Shown piece by piece: positions 1 to 8,050 of a DNA stretch of 64,000 nt; the first letter of the stretch is position 1, and each line of letters starts with the position of its first letter. The notes under the pieces were generated by a model. The model ran no database searches. It saw only the letters and a list, made by a program, of their open reading frames with translations, and was not told where the DNA came from. The stretch lies in the NCBI RefSeq assembly GCF_034675905.1, contig NZ_JAUCCV010000007.1:62001-126000 (forward strand), given 5' to 3'. A program made the translations under genes and the position numbers. This DNA comes from Castellaniella sp034675905 (GTDB lineage: Bacteria; Pseudomonadota; Gammaproteobacteria; Burkholderiales; Burkholderiaceae_B).

Positions 1-240
1 CATCCACAGGTCGCCCGGCGAAGTCAGGCTATAGGCGCGACCGGATTCCGGCGTCACGTAGATCGTGTCGCCTTGGATATCGACCTTGTTGATCCGGCCG
101 GCGCGCGCGTCATTCATGAACTGCGTGTAGGTCACGGCGTCGCTGCCGGATACCGGGCGTCCGTCGAACTGCTTGAACACCGTAAAGAGCACGAGCGCGA
201 TCACCAGCCAGACCGCGATCTTGGAAAACGAGTTGTTCAA
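1..240 (-). CDS. ftsH: ATP-dependent zinc metalloprotease FtsH, N-terminal part (partial)
   Basis: Membrane-anchored AAA+ protease that degrades misfolded membrane proteins and regulatory proteins. Only the first 80 codons lie in the window; the gene runs off the left edge. The translation begins (M)NNSFSKIAVWLVIALVLFTV, the first FtsH transmembrane segment, followed by the start of the periplasmic domain (VTYTQFMNDARAGRINKVDI). The start is TTG at 240, chosen because AGGAG lies 7 bases upstream and no ATG precedes the membrane segment. It follows rlmE on the same strand, the widespread rlmE-ftsH pair, so the two are probably co-transcribed. The AAA and zinc domains are not visible, but the N-terminus and context make the call firm. 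Confidence 0.9.
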   Translation of the reverse strand, partial: MNNSFSKIAVWLVIALVLFTVFKQFDGRPVSGSDAVTYTQFMNDARAGRINKVDIQGDTIYVTPESGRAYSLTSPGDLWM

Positions 241-383
241 AGCGAATCTCCTGGGTTTGCTGCTGCCCGCCTGCCACCCGCCCGAATGCGCGGTTACAAC
301 AAGCTGACAAATTCGTCAATGTCTCATTCTACCTGAATCCACCACCCAGCCTCAGCCAGCCAGCCGGCCTTCCGGGTCTTGGA

Positions 384-1025
384 TCAAAGCGGGGTTTTCA
401 GCCCCCGGGCGACCAGGAAGGTTTCCGATGACGCATCCCGGGAAGCCTTGGGTTTACGTTCCACGACCCGCACGAAATGCTGCTTGAAGACCTGCACGAT
501 CTGGGAAAATCCGCTGCCGTGGAAAGCCTTGACGATCAGGGCGCCATCCGGTTTCAGGTGACTGCAGGCGAATTCCATCGCCAGTTCGCACACATGTGCA
601 ATTCTGGCGGAATCGGCTGATGCCACCCCAGATAGATTGGGGGCCATATCGGAAATCACAAGGTCCACCGCCTGCCCCTGCAAACTATCGTGCAATTGCT
701 GCAGGACGGCATCATCGCGAAAGTCGCCCAGCATGAATTCCACGCCCGCGATCGGTTCCATCGGCAGCAGATCCAAGGCCACGATGCGCCCGTCGATCAC
801 TCCGCCGGCCCCCAGCAGCCGTTCCCGCACCAACTGCGACCAGCTGCCCGGCGTGGCGCCCAGATCAACGACGACGTCGCCCCGGCGCAACAGTTTTTCT
901 GCATCCAGAATTTCCGCCAGCTTGAAGGCGGCACGGGCGCGATAGCCCTTTTGTTGCGCCATTTTCACGTACGGGTCGTTAATATGACGCTGTACCCAGG
1001 CTTTGGAGAATTTTTTCTTGGCCAT
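384..1025 (-). CDS. rlmE: 23S rRNA (uridine(2552)-2'-O)-methyltransferase RlmE (FtsJ/RrmJ)
   Basis: Methylates the ribose of U2552 in the 23S rRNA A-loop during late 50S assembly, using S-adenosylmethionine. The 213-residue product is close to the E. coli length (209). The N-terminus MAKKKFSKAWVQRHINDPYV is typical; VVDLGATPGSWSQ is the SAM-binding motif I, and DLVISDMAPNLSG carries the conserved aspartate. The K-D-K residues of the family are recognisable (K in YRARAAFKL, D in SDMAP, K in ALIVKAFHG). The start at 1025 was chosen over an upstream in-frame start because it matches the family N-terminus. It lies 17 bases from the divergent yhbY start and upstream of ftsH. Confidence 0.96.
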   Translation of the reverse strand: MAKKKFSKAWVQRHINDPYVKMAQQKGYRARAAFKLAEILDAEKLLRRGDVVVDLGATPGSWSQLVRERLLGAGGVIDGRIVALDLLPMEPIAGVEFMLGDFRDDAVLQQLHDSLQGQAVDLVISDMAPNLSGVASADSARIAHVCELAMEFACSHLKPDGALIVKAFHGSGFSQIVQVFKQHFVRVVERKPKASRDASSETFLVARGLKTPL

Positions 1026-1042
1026 TCCCGTACAATTCCAGT

Positions 1043-1663
1043 ATGCCGAAACTTGAACTAAATCCACAGCAGCGCCGCGACTTGCGGGCCGCCGCCCACC
1101 CCTTGCACCCGATCGTCCTGATTGGCGACAAGGGCCTGACCGACGCCGTGCTGGGTGAAATCGACCGCAGCCTGGCGGCCCACGAACTGATCAAAGTCCG
1201 AGTGGCCGGAGCAGAACGCCCGGACCGCGAAGCCATGCTGGAAGCCATCTGCGACGCCCTGTCATGCGCCGCAGTACACCATCTGGGCAAGACGCTGATT
1301 ATCTACCGGCCGGATGTGCTTGCGCAACAGGCCGCTGCCGCAGCTGAAAACCTCACCCGCGCCGTCCGCAAGAAATCCGACCCCTATGTGCCGAAAAAAC
1401 AGGCGGCGCATCCTGGGGCCGGTAAGCCCGTCAGTCACAAAACGCCGCGCAAGGCGGCAGACGGACAAAGCGGATTCGGGGCGGCGGATGCCCGCCATCG
1501 GGGTCAGGCGGAAGACGCCGGCCGTCCGACCAGCCGCCGCTCCCGCTCGTCTGACAGCAGCCGTGCATCGGCCCCTGTCCATGGCATTCCGCGCCGTAGC
1601 AGCGGCAGCGGCAGCGCCCTGACACTGCGCGCCGGCGCCCGGCGCAGCCGCAACCCGCGCTGA
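1043..1663 (+). CDS. yhbY: YhbY-type CRM-domain RNA-binding protein with long basic C-terminal tail
   Basis: YhbY proteins bind pre-50S ribosomal particles and help 50S assembly. Residues 1-95 form a CRM (CRS1-YhbY) domain: LNPQQRRDLRAAAHPLHPIVLIGDKGLT is its start, and the loop that usually reads GxxG appears here as IGDKGL. The protein is 206 residues, whereas the E. coli protein is 97. The extra 100 or so residues are low-complexity and rich in Lys, Arg, Ser, Pro and Ala (KKQAAHPGAGKPVSHKTP, SRRSRSSDSSRAS), which suggests a flexible RNA-binding tail. The gene is divergent from rlmE with only 17 bases between starts, so at least one promoter must lie inside the opposite gene. It converges on greA. 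Confidence 0.9.
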   Translation: MPKLELNPQQRRDLRAAAHPLHPIVLIGDKGLTDAVLGEIDRSLAAHELIKVRVAGAERPDREAMLEAICDALSCAAVHHLGKTLIIYRPDVLAQQAAAAAENLTRAVRKKSDPYVPKKQAAHPGAGKPVSHKTPRKAADGQSGFGAADARHRGQAEDAGRPTSRRSRSSDSSRASAPVHGIPRRSSGSGSALTLRAGARRSRNPR

Positions 1664-1683
1664 TCGCGCGGGGCGGCAGCGGA

Positions 1684-2160
1684 TTACTGATAGCTGACGG
1701 AACAGACCTCGTATTCACGCACGCCAGCGGGGGCGCGGACTTCGACCACGTCGCCCTCGCTCTTGCCGATCAAGGCGCGTGCGACAGGACTGGACACGGA
1801 AATCATGTTGGCGCGAATGTCGGCTTCCAGGTCGCCCACGATCTGATAGGTCAGGCGTTCGCCCGATTCCAGGTCTTCGATTTCCACCGTGGCGCCGAAC
1901 ACCGCCTGTCCTTCGACATCCAGATCGGCCGGATTGATGATCTGGGCATTGGACAGAGAGCCTTCCAATTCCTGGATACGGCCTTCGATGAAGCCCTGGC
2001 GTTCGCGAGCGGCATCGTATTCAGCGTTTTCAGACAAATCGCCTTGCGCGCGCGCCTCGGCGATAGCGTTGATGACATCGGGGCGTTCCACCGTCTTCAG
2101 ACGATGCAATTCGGCTTGTAAACGCTCTGCCCCGCGAGCAGTCAAAGGGATCGCAGCCAT
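1684..2160 (-). CDS. greA: Transcription elongation factor GreA
   Basis: Rescues backtracked RNA polymerase by stimulating cleavage of the nascent RNA 3' end through the secondary channel. The 158-residue product equals the usual length. It starts MAAIPLTARGAERLQAELHRLK; the coiled-coil tip acidic motif is in QGDLSENAEYDAARERQ (D and E at the tip), and the C-terminal FKBP-like domain includes VSSPVARALIGKSEGDVVEV. The start at 2160 has AGGAA about 4 bases upstream. An in-frame start 33 bases upstream would add residues encoded in the hairpin leader and is not favoured. The leader contains three hairpins, listed separately. Confidence 0.97.
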   Translation of the reverse strand: MAAIPLTARGAERLQAELHRLKTVERPDVINAIAEARAQGDLSENAEYDAARERQGFIEGRIQELEGSLSNAQIINPADLDVEGQAVFGATVEIEDLESGERLTYQIVGDLEADIRANMISVSSPVARALIGKSEGDVVEVRAPAGVREYEVCSVSYQ

Positions 2161-2185
2161 AGTTTCCTGACTCAAAGTAAAAAGA

Positions 2186-2204
2186 CGCCCCATGCGCAGG
2201 GGCG
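2186..2204 (-). terminator. Terminator-like hairpin in the greA leader, next to its ribosome binding site
   Basis: Read on the minus strand, CGCCCC and GGGGCG arms (6 bp, with weaker outward extension) enclose a TGCGCAT loop, followed by TCTTTTTAC. This has the form of an intrinsic terminator, but it lies about 25 bases upstream of the greA start codon. It would therefore act as an attenuator or end a small leader RNA, not end a gene. Seen in sequence; function inferred. Confidence 0.55.
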
Positions 2205-2226
2205 CCTGACAACACGAAAAAGTAAA

Positions 2227-2245
2227 GACGGGGGTGAAACCCGTC
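2227..2245 (-). terminator. Second terminator-like hairpin in the greA leader
   Basis: On the minus strand, GACGGG and CCCGTC (perfect 6 bp) enclose a 7-base loop and are followed by TTTACTTTTT. It sits about 22 bases upstream of the hairpin next to the greA ribosome binding site. Two terminator-like hairpins in tandem before a start codon are unusual. Function inferred. Confidence 0.5.
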
Positions 2246-2250
2246 GCCGT

Positions 2251-2287
2251 ATCCCGAGATGTGCGAAATGTGCTTTCGACCCGGGAT
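2251..2287 (-). other. Nested hairpin in the greA leader
   Basis: An outer stem ATCCCG/CGGGAT encloses an inner stem CGAAA/TTTCG with a 5-base loop. No U tract follows, so this is not a terminator. It is the most upstream of three consecutive hairpins in the greA leader and may be the sensing or folding part of an attenuator. Confidence 0.4.
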
Positions 2288-2390
2288 GCTGAATGCGAGC
2301 GGCCTAAACGGTGGGCTGACTACAGCCACTGGCGGCGGGATTGGAATCCCTGCACTGAACCAGAAGCGTCTATCTGCACGCTCGTAAAAA

Positions 2391-2410
2391 ACCCCGGCCG
2401 GAACCGGGGT
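2391..2410 (-). terminator. Rho-independent terminator of the molybdenum-hydroxylase operon
   Basis: On the minus strand ACCCCGG and CCGGGGT arms (7 bp) flank a 6-base loop and are followed by a run of T (2386-2390). It lies about 145 bases downstream of the stop codon of the cytochrome c gene, the last gene of the operon. Confidence 0.8.
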
Positions 2411-2553
2411 GTTGGGAGTATTGTGGGCAATCCCGCTGGAAAATGCAAGCCCCGGCCTGCACGAGCCAAAGCCAGACCAAAATATCCGGATCCAGAAGCT
2501 GACCAGGGCAGGCGCTGCACGCTGTCCACCCGTGCAGCACCGCCGGCATCCTG

Positions 2554-3810
2554 TCAGCGCATAGCGGCTACCGCACTGGCAGTGACGTCGCTCGGCTGTC
2601 CTCCGAACTGGACCCGCATATAGTTGACCAGATCCGCGAGCCCGGCATCATCCAGCGCCCCGGCAAAGCCAGGCATCGCCTGCCGCCCCTGATTGTCCGG
2701 AAAGTCTTTCTGATCCAGACCGTGCAGCACGACTTGAAGGAGATTGTGGGGGTCCGGATTGCGCACCGTCGAGTTACCCGCCAGCGCCACGGTCACATTT
2801 GGCTTGCCCTGCCCGCTGGCGGAATGACACCCCGCGCATAAGGCCTGATAGTGATGGCGGCCTGCCTGGACGATTTGGGCGTCAGCAGGAGCGGCTGGCG
2901 TGAGCAACGCCGCAGCAACCGGCATATCGCCAGTCAGGTACCTGACGACAGCCTTGTTATCGCCATCTGCGAGATGGCGTGTGCTGTGATGAAAAGCATC
3001 GTACATCCCCCCATAGGCGGATCCTTGGGGTGCAATTCCTTTTGCCAGGAATCGTTGCAGGCCTTCTACGGTCCAGCCTCTGGCCGCCAACGCTGACGGC
3101 GTAATGTCGGGCGCGTGAATCGCTTCGGCAGCCCCGCCGCCCAGGCTCTCCCCGAGCTTCATCTGCCCCACCAGCCCGCGTGGCGTATGACATTCAGTGC
3201 AATGCCCAAGCACATTGGCCAGATAACGACCCCGCACCCACTCATCAGAATCGCCGGTCGACACAGCAGGCAATTCGTCGGTCAGGAAAAGCAGGTTCCA
3301 GCCGCGCATCAGCGCTCTGATATTGAAGGGAAAAGGGACACCGTTCTTTTGGTTTGGCACAGCGGCGGGTTCGACGCTCTGCAGATAGGCGAAAATGGCA
3401 TCGCTGTCCTTGCGCGTCAGCCCCCGGTACGAGGTATAGGGCATGGCAGGATACAGCGGGTGGTCGGGCGCGATGCCATCGTGCAATACCTTGTAGAAAT
3501 CAGCCGAGCTCCAATCCCCAATGCCATAGTCTTTATCAGGCGTGATGTTGGTGCCGTATATGGTGCCAAACGGCGTGGGAATCGGTACGCCGCCCGCAAA
3601 CGGAGCCCCATCAGCACTGGTGTGGCAGGCCGCGCAATCGCCTGCCTGTGCCAGGTATTTGCCGCGCGCCAGCAACTGCACATCCAGCGCCCGGTCTTGC
3701 TCGTCGACCGCCGACAAATCGTAAGCGGGCTCCAGTACACCCGATAACACCGCACCGCCGACGACCAGCGCGAGGACGGCAAGCGTTCCGGCCATAGTCG
3801 CGGCTCTCAT
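2554..3810 (-). CDS. Tri-heme cytochrome c subunit of a molybdenum hydroxylase
   Basis: Likely the electron-exit subunit, passing electrons from the molybdenum and iron-sulfur subunits toward the respiratory chain at the periplasmic face of the membrane. The 418-residue product starts MRAATMAGTLAVLALVVGGAVLSGVL, a membrane anchor or signal segment. It carries three CxxCH heme sites: CAACH (59-63), CTECH (204-208) and CAGCH (325-329). This architecture matches the cytochrome subunits of membrane-bound aldehyde and alcohol dehydrogenases and nicotinate-dehydrogenase-like enzymes. The start at 3810 was chosen because ATG overlaps the stop of the 2Fe-2S subunit gene as ATGA, indicating translational coupling. 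It is the last gene of a three-gene operon; a terminator follows. Confidence 0.88.
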   Translation of the reverse strand: MRAATMAGTLAVLALVVGGAVLSGVLEPAYDLSAVDEQDRALDVQLLARGKYLAQAGDCAACHTSADGAPFAGGVPIPTPFGTIYGTNITPDKDYGIGDWSSADFYKVLHDGIAPDHPLYPAMPYTSYRGLTRKDSDAIFAYLQSVEPAAVPNQKNGVPFPFNIRALMRGWNLLFLTDELPAVSTGDSDEWVRGRYLANVLGHCTECHTPRGLVGQMKLGESLGGGAAEAIHAPDITPSALAARGWTVEGLQRFLAKGIAPQGSAYGGMYDAFHHSTRHLADGDNKAVVRYLTGDMPVAAALLTPAAPADAQIVQAGRHHYQALCAGCHSASGQGKPNVTVALAGNSTVRNPDPHNLLQVVLHGLDQKDFPDNQGRQAMPGFAGALDDAGLADLVNYMRVQFGGQPSDVTASAVAAMR

Positions 3811-4361
3811 GGCAGATCGCTCTTGATGAGGCCTGGCGTGTTCAAGATGACATCCTTGACCGCCTGGTGATAGCGTACATAACCCGTACACCGGCATATG
3901 TGGTCATTCAGCGAGTCGGTGACATAGGTTTCGATCTGATCCTGCGCGATGGGCTCACGCTGCAAGCGCTCGATCAGAACAGTGGCGGCGTTGACAAAGC
4001 CAGGCGTGCAATAGCCGCACTGAAAACTATAAAAATCGAGAAATTTTTGCTGTATGGGCGATAGCGCCGTGACCGCGCCATGCTCATCGCGCCGGGCGTG
4101 GCCCTCGATAGTCCGCAGCGTACGGCCGTTGAAATAACCCACGCCGGTAATACAGGTGCGTATTTCCTCGCTATGCCCATTGTCCCGATCCAGGATGATG
4201 ACGCAGGCGCGGCAGACTCCCTGTCCGCAGCCCAAGCGCGTGCCGGTCAAGTGGGCGTATTCGTGCAGGAAATCGATCATCATCAGGGTCTCGGGAACCT
4301 GCACCGGCCCGATGGGTTTGCCGTTGATCATCATGGAAACCGTGATCGTCGCGATGCTCAT
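3807..4361 (-). CDS. 2Fe-2S subunit of a molybdenum hydroxylase (xanthine dehydrogenase family)
   Basis: Carries two [2Fe-2S] clusters that move electrons from the molybdenum centre to the cytochrome subunit. It has 184 residues. The plant-ferredoxin-type cluster ligands are C45, C50, C53 (GCGQGVCRAC) and C70. The second cluster is bound by C115, C118 (CGYC) and C156, C158 (CRCTGY). There is no signal peptide of its own, so it is probably exported bound to the Tat-targeted Mo subunit, as is known for related heteromers. Both ends overlap neighbours by four bases (ATGA), so the three subunits should be made in fixed proportion. The physiological substrate is not evident. Confidence 0.93.
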   Translation of the reverse strand: MSIATITVSMMINGKPIGPVQVPETLMMIDFLHEYAHLTGTRLGCGQGVCRACVIILDRDNGHSEEIRTCITGVGYFNGRTLRTIEGHARRDEHGAVTALSPIQQKFLDFYSFQCGYCTPGFVNAATVLIERLQREPIAQDQIETYVTDSLNDHICRCTGYVRYHQAVKDVILNTPGLIKSDLP

Positions 4362-7276
4362 GCCAGCGCCTCCTGGATTTTCTCGGGTGTGACGGGCAAG
4401 GAATAGAACCGTTGCCCGGTGGCGTGGGCGATACCGTTCACGAGGGCCGCCACAATCGGTATCATCACCACCTCGGCCATGCCCTTGGGGGGATCGGTAT
4501 CCGACAGCGGGGGCAGGACCTCAGCGGTCTGCTGCCAAAGCGCGACTTCCTTGGCAAGGGGAAGATGATAGCGATTGAAGTTCCAGGTGCCATTGCCAGG
4601 GCCGTCTTCGTACAGCGGCAGGTGTTCGTATAGCGCATGCCCGATGCCCATCGCCAGCCCGCCCTGGATCTGGCCGGACACCAATTGGGGCGACAGCAGC
4701 GTGCCGCACTCGATGATGGAATGATGGTTCAATAGTTCGACCTTGCCGCTGGCGCGATGCACCGCCACCTCGGCCAGCGTGCCCATCGCAGAGTAATAGG
4801 TCACTGCAGCATTATTGCGCTGGACGGGCGTGTACTGAATGGCATCCCGGCTGATCACCTGATAGTGGCCGTTGGTCGTGCTTTTGGTACCCAGGGCATC
4901 ATCCTGGCCCGCATCGATACTGACCACACGCTTGTCCGCCACCCTACCATCCTGACCCGGCAGTTTCTGACCGGCAGGGGGCGCATCGGCCAGAGGCTGG
5001 CCGCCAAAGCACAAGGCCAAGCCGTCCAACGGCAAGCGCTCTACCTGATTGCCGATTCTGAAATCCGCTTCGGCCCACTGCCAGCGATTGAAGCCATGCA
5101 CCACGGCCCCCACCACCAGCCCCAGCTGGTGCGCTTTAGCAGCCAACTGCGCCAGGCTGAGCGGCTGCATGCCGGCAGAGGTCAGCATGCCCTTCACCCA
5201 ACGGGCGTCTTCAAGGCGAACCACATAGGGCGCGGCTTGCCCGCCGCCGATGCCGCTCGTCCAGATCGCCTGCGCCGCCGGCCACAAACCATGCATGAAA
5301 ACGAGCCGTGCCGCCTCCCGCGTGGTATGCGTGTAATAAAAAGCGGAATTGGACGCGCTGGCGGGAGAAGCCAAAGCCGGTGTCCAGGCCGGATCAGCCG
5401 ATAATCTGTCCTGCTCCGCCTGGGTCATCAGATAGGGATCGCCAGAGGACACCATCGGCAGATCGGGCCAATCGACAATCGCGACGCCGATATCATTTGC
5501 CGGCTGGCCCAGCCAGCGCACACACGCCAGTGCCTGCGATGTGCTCATTCCCGTGCCAATCTCTGCACCCGTATGGCGCAGCAGAATACGGCCATCCGGC
5601 AAGACCTCGATTTTTGCAAAGGAAGATTCAGCGCCCGTGCCAAAGTCCTTTTGCACACAGGCAAACCCCACGCCATATAGTTTGCCGGGATGTTTGGCTT
5701 CATAAGCGCTTTTACGTTGGGCGCGCTCCGTCCAGAGCGGATGCAATTGCGCTCTTTTCAGGACTTCCTCGGCGCGAACCTCGCCGGCGGGGATGGCCCC
5801 CTGGGTATTCTTCATCCCGGTTTTCAGCACGTTCTTCAGCCGAAATTCAATCGGGTCCAGATCAAGCGCCTGCGCCAGTTCATCCACCAGCATCTCGGTC
5901 GCCGCCATGGTCTGCAAGGTCCCGTAGCCTCGCGCCGAGCCCGCATCCACCGCCCGCGAGGCGTCCGCCCTGGACATCATGTCGGACTTGGGCAGGTAAT
6001 AGATAGATTGCGCCGCCGTGGCCCCTACCATGACGACCGACGCGGAGAGATTGCTGCGCCCGCCCCCGTCCGCGACCATATCCACGACGCAGGACTGGAT
6101 CATGCCGCTCGCGCGGTCTACGCCGATCTGATAATCCATGTCAAAAGCATGACGCTTCAGCGCGGTCTGGAAGTGCTCGTAGCGATCATTGGCGATGCGC
6201 ACCGGCCTGCCGTCCGAATACAACGCACAGGCCAGCCCGTAGAACGGCATATTGCAGTGATCCTTGGATCCATACCCCACGGTATAACAAGGATGCATCA
6301 CCAGCGTCTTAGCCCCGAAGCGGCTCTTGGCCAGCATGCCTGCTGCCGTCGCCGCGACTTCGCTGGGCGACTGCGTGGGAACCACCATATGCAAAGTCTG
6401 CGTGGCCTCGTCGTACCAACAATTGGCGTTATCGGGCTCGAGCGCGGAGGTATCAACGGACTGCGTCTGGTATTGACGCTTGAGCACCAGCCAATCCTGG
6501 GGCGGATGCGCTAATTCGTCGCGGATCTGCTGCGCGTGGTACATCCCTTCTTCGCCGACTGCGCCATGGTTTTTACCATCGGGCCACACCGGCAACCGTT
6601 TACGCATCTGGCTGGGGAATACAGGCGCGTCCTTGAGGCTGGAGAACACATCATCTGCATAACCGTCTCGGCCACCCACCCGCACATACCTAAAGGTACC
6701 CCAGGGGTCACGCTGCAGCGGCCCCGTGTGCTCGCCGTACTGGACGACATCATCCTGGAATTTGAGCGCATCTTTTGCCAGGCGAAAGCGTGCAAAATCA
6801 TGAAAAATCAGGATAGCAACCGCATGGCCAAGATAAGCCGGCGTCTTGCCCGACGGCAACAGCATGTCTTCGCCATAAAACTCGGAAAACGCCACACCAT
6901 CGCGCTGCAAGTCTTCAGACGTCACGATGCGATCCGGCTTCAGATCTGCGCCCAGCCGCGACACATCAAAACCGGTGTAAATCGCATCGGCGCGCGTCGC
7001 ACGCAATATCAGCGCATGGCTTTGCCGGTCTGGCCAATTAGGCAGATCGCGCGCCCGGATATCGCGCGCAAAGATCTTGCTGCCCGTGACTTTTGCGATG
7101 CCATCGACCCGAAACCTGGCTCTCCCGGTAGCGGGATCCCAATGCATAGGCGTCAGCAGCTTCTGCTCGAAGAGCGCCGCATACGCGGGCGACCCGAAGG
7201 GTGCAATATAAGTGGTGATGCCTGCAAGCGATGCCACTTTCAGGAAATGACGCCTCGTCACTTTGATACTGGACAT
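4358..7276 (-). CDS. Tat-exported molybdopterin-binding subunit of a xanthine dehydrogenase-family enzyme
   Basis: Catalytic subunit that hydroxylates an aldehyde or N-heteroaromatic substrate at a molybdopterin centre. It has 972 residues, longer than the roughly 700-800 of most relatives. A twin-arginine signal TRRHFLK (residues 7-13) with a probable cleavage after SPAYA (residue 33) predicts a periplasmic location. Family motifs: GSARGYGTLQ, GAEIGTGMSTSQ, GQIQGGLAMGIGHALYE, and KGMAEVVM with E935 at the place of the catalytic glutamate. Separate 2Fe-2S and tri-heme cytochrome subunits follow, as in isoquinoline 1-oxidoreductase, nicotinate dehydrogenase and membrane aldehyde dehydrogenase types. 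I cannot tell the substrate. The MobA- and XdhC-like genes divergent from it probably serve its maturation. Confidence 0.88.
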   Translation of the reverse strand: MSSIKVTRRHFLKVASLAGITTYIAPFGSPAYAALFEQKLLTPMHWDPATGRARFRVDGIAKVTGSKIFARDIRARDLPNWPDRQSHALILRATRADAIYTGFDVSRLGADLKPDRIVTSEDLQRDGVAFSEFYGEDMLLPSGKTPAYLGHAVAILIFHDFARFRLAKDALKFQDDVVQYGEHTGPLQRDPWGTFRYVRVGGRDGYADDVFSSLKDAPVFPSQMRKRLPVWPDGKNHGAVGEEGMYHAQQIRDELAHPPQDWLVLKRQYQTQSVDTSALEPDNANCWYDEATQTLHMVVPTQSPSEVAATAAGMLAKSRFGAKTLVMHPCYTVGYGSKDHCNMPFYGLACALYSDGRPVRIANDRYEHFQTALKRHAFDMDYQIGVDRASGMIQSCVVDMVADGGGRSNLSASVVMVGATAAQSIYYLPKSDMMSRADASRAVDAGSARGYGTLQTMAATEMLVDELAQALDLDPIEFRLKNVLKTGMKNTQGAIPAGEVRAEEVLKRAQLHPLWTERAQRKSAYEAKHPGKLYGVGFACVQKDFGTGAESSFAKIEVLPDGRILLRHTGAEIGTGMSTSQALACVRWLGQPANDIGVAIVDWPDLPMVSSGDPYLMTQAEQDRLSADPAWTPALASPASASNSAFYYTHTTREAARLVFMHGLWPAAQAIWTSGIGGGQAAPYVVRLEDARWVKGMLTSAGMQPLSLAQLAAKAHQLGLVVGAVVHGFNRWQWAEADFRIGNQVERLPLDGLALCFGGQPLADAPPAGQKLPGQDGRVADKRVVSIDAGQDDALGTKSTTNGHYQVISRDAIQYTPVQRNNAAVTYYSAMGTLAEVAVHRASGKVELLNHHSIIECGTLLSPQLVSGQIQGGLAMGIGHALYEHLPLYEDGPGNGTWNFNRYHLPLAKEVALWQQTAEVLPPLSDTDPPKGMAEVVMIPIVAALVNGIAHATGQRFYSLPVTPEKIQEALA

Positions 7277-7368
7277 GCCTTCTCTTGGGCTCCTGAATGG
7301 TCATGATGGGATACCAACCTTATACAGCGTGTCAGTTCAAGGGGCCACCCAGGACAAACGCCAAGTCG

Positions 7369-7393
7369 GGCCGGCACCGCAACCATGCCGGCC
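7369..7393. repeat. Inverted repeat in the divergent region between the Mo enzyme and its maturation genes
   Basis: GGCCGGCA and TGCCGGCC form perfect 8-base arms separated by 9 bases. The 17-base centre-to-centre distance fits a dimeric repressor or activator site. It lies between the divergent starts at 7276 and 7454. No regulator gene is adjacent, so the link is inferred. Confidence 0.35.
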
Positions 7394-7453
7394 ATGCTGA
7401 AGCACCGTCGTATCATGTAGACCGACAGTCAAGCCATCCCCCACGAGATCCCC

Positions 7454-8038
7454 ATGACACAACGGCCCATCAAACCAGCGCCCACCGTGATCGTCCTGGC
7501 CGCAGGCCAGGGCCGGCGCTTTCGGCAGTCCGGCGGCGGCATGCACAAGCTGGGCGCTCCGCTACACGGCATCCCGGTATTAGAGCGCGTGCTGCAGACG
7601 GTGACCGCATCAGGACTGCCCTGTCATGTCGTACGCTCCGAACAGGATGCCAGGGGCAATCCTTCCGGCATGGGCGACTCCATTGCACGCGGCGTGCGCG
7701 CCACCGCACAGGCCGAAGGCTGGCTCATCCTGCCTGGCGACTTGCCTTTGATCATGGTCGACAGCCTGCTCCAGGTGGCGCTGAATCTGGCGTCATATCC
7801 CGTGGTAGCGCCCATCTGGAACGAACAGCAAGGTCACCCGGTCGGATTCGGCGCAGAATGCTTTGCGGCGCTGGCCGCGCTACACGGCGATACAGGGGCG
7901 GCATCCATCGTTCGTGCGCACCGGCACGCCGGCTCCTTGATGACGCTGCCCCTGAACGATCCTGGTATCGCGACAGACATTGATACGCTGGACGATCTGG
8001 CACGAGCCGAAGCGCTGCTCGCTGCCTGCCCTTCTTGA
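7454..8038 (+). CDS. MobA/MocA-like nucleotidyltransferase for molybdenum cofactor maturation
   Basis: Predicted to transfer CMP or GMP onto molybdopterin to give the dinucleotide cofactor; xanthine dehydrogenase-family enzymes normally use the cytosine form. The 194-residue product has the nucleotide-binding motif VLAAGQGRRF (14-23) and the metal-binding LPGDLPL (93-99). The usual lysine after the glycine-rich loop is present in GGMHKLGAP. It is followed 12 bases later by an XdhC-like gene and diverges from the molybdenum hydroxylase operon, the typical context of a dedicated accessory pair. Whether it is MocA-like (CTP) or MobA-like (GTP) cannot be decided by eye. Confidence 0.85.
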   Translation: MTQRPIKPAPTVIVLAAGQGRRFRQSGGGMHKLGAPLHGIPVLERVLQTVTASGLPCHVVRSEQDARGNPSGMGDSIARGVRATAQAEGWLILPGDLPLIMVDSLLQVALNLASYPVVAPIWNEQQGHPVGFGAECFAALAALHGDTGAASIVRAHRHAGSLMTLPLNDPGIATDIDTLDDLARAEALLAACPS

Positions 8039-8050
8039 TCAAGCAACAGT

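Larger units (their letters stand above)
2161..2553. other. Non-coding interval between greA and the cytochrome c gene
   Basis: This 393-base stretch has no convincing gene; a 69-codon open frame on the minus strand (2320-2529) crosses a terminator and resembles nothing. It holds, from right to left, the cytochrome operon terminator (2391-2410) and a roughly 230-base greA leader with three hairpins. I could not place a convincing greA promoter in it. Confidence 0.6.

Noticed and set aside
2320..2529. Small open frame (69 codons) between greA and the cytochrome c gene
   Set aside because: It spans the operon terminator, has no ribosome binding site and no recognisable product.
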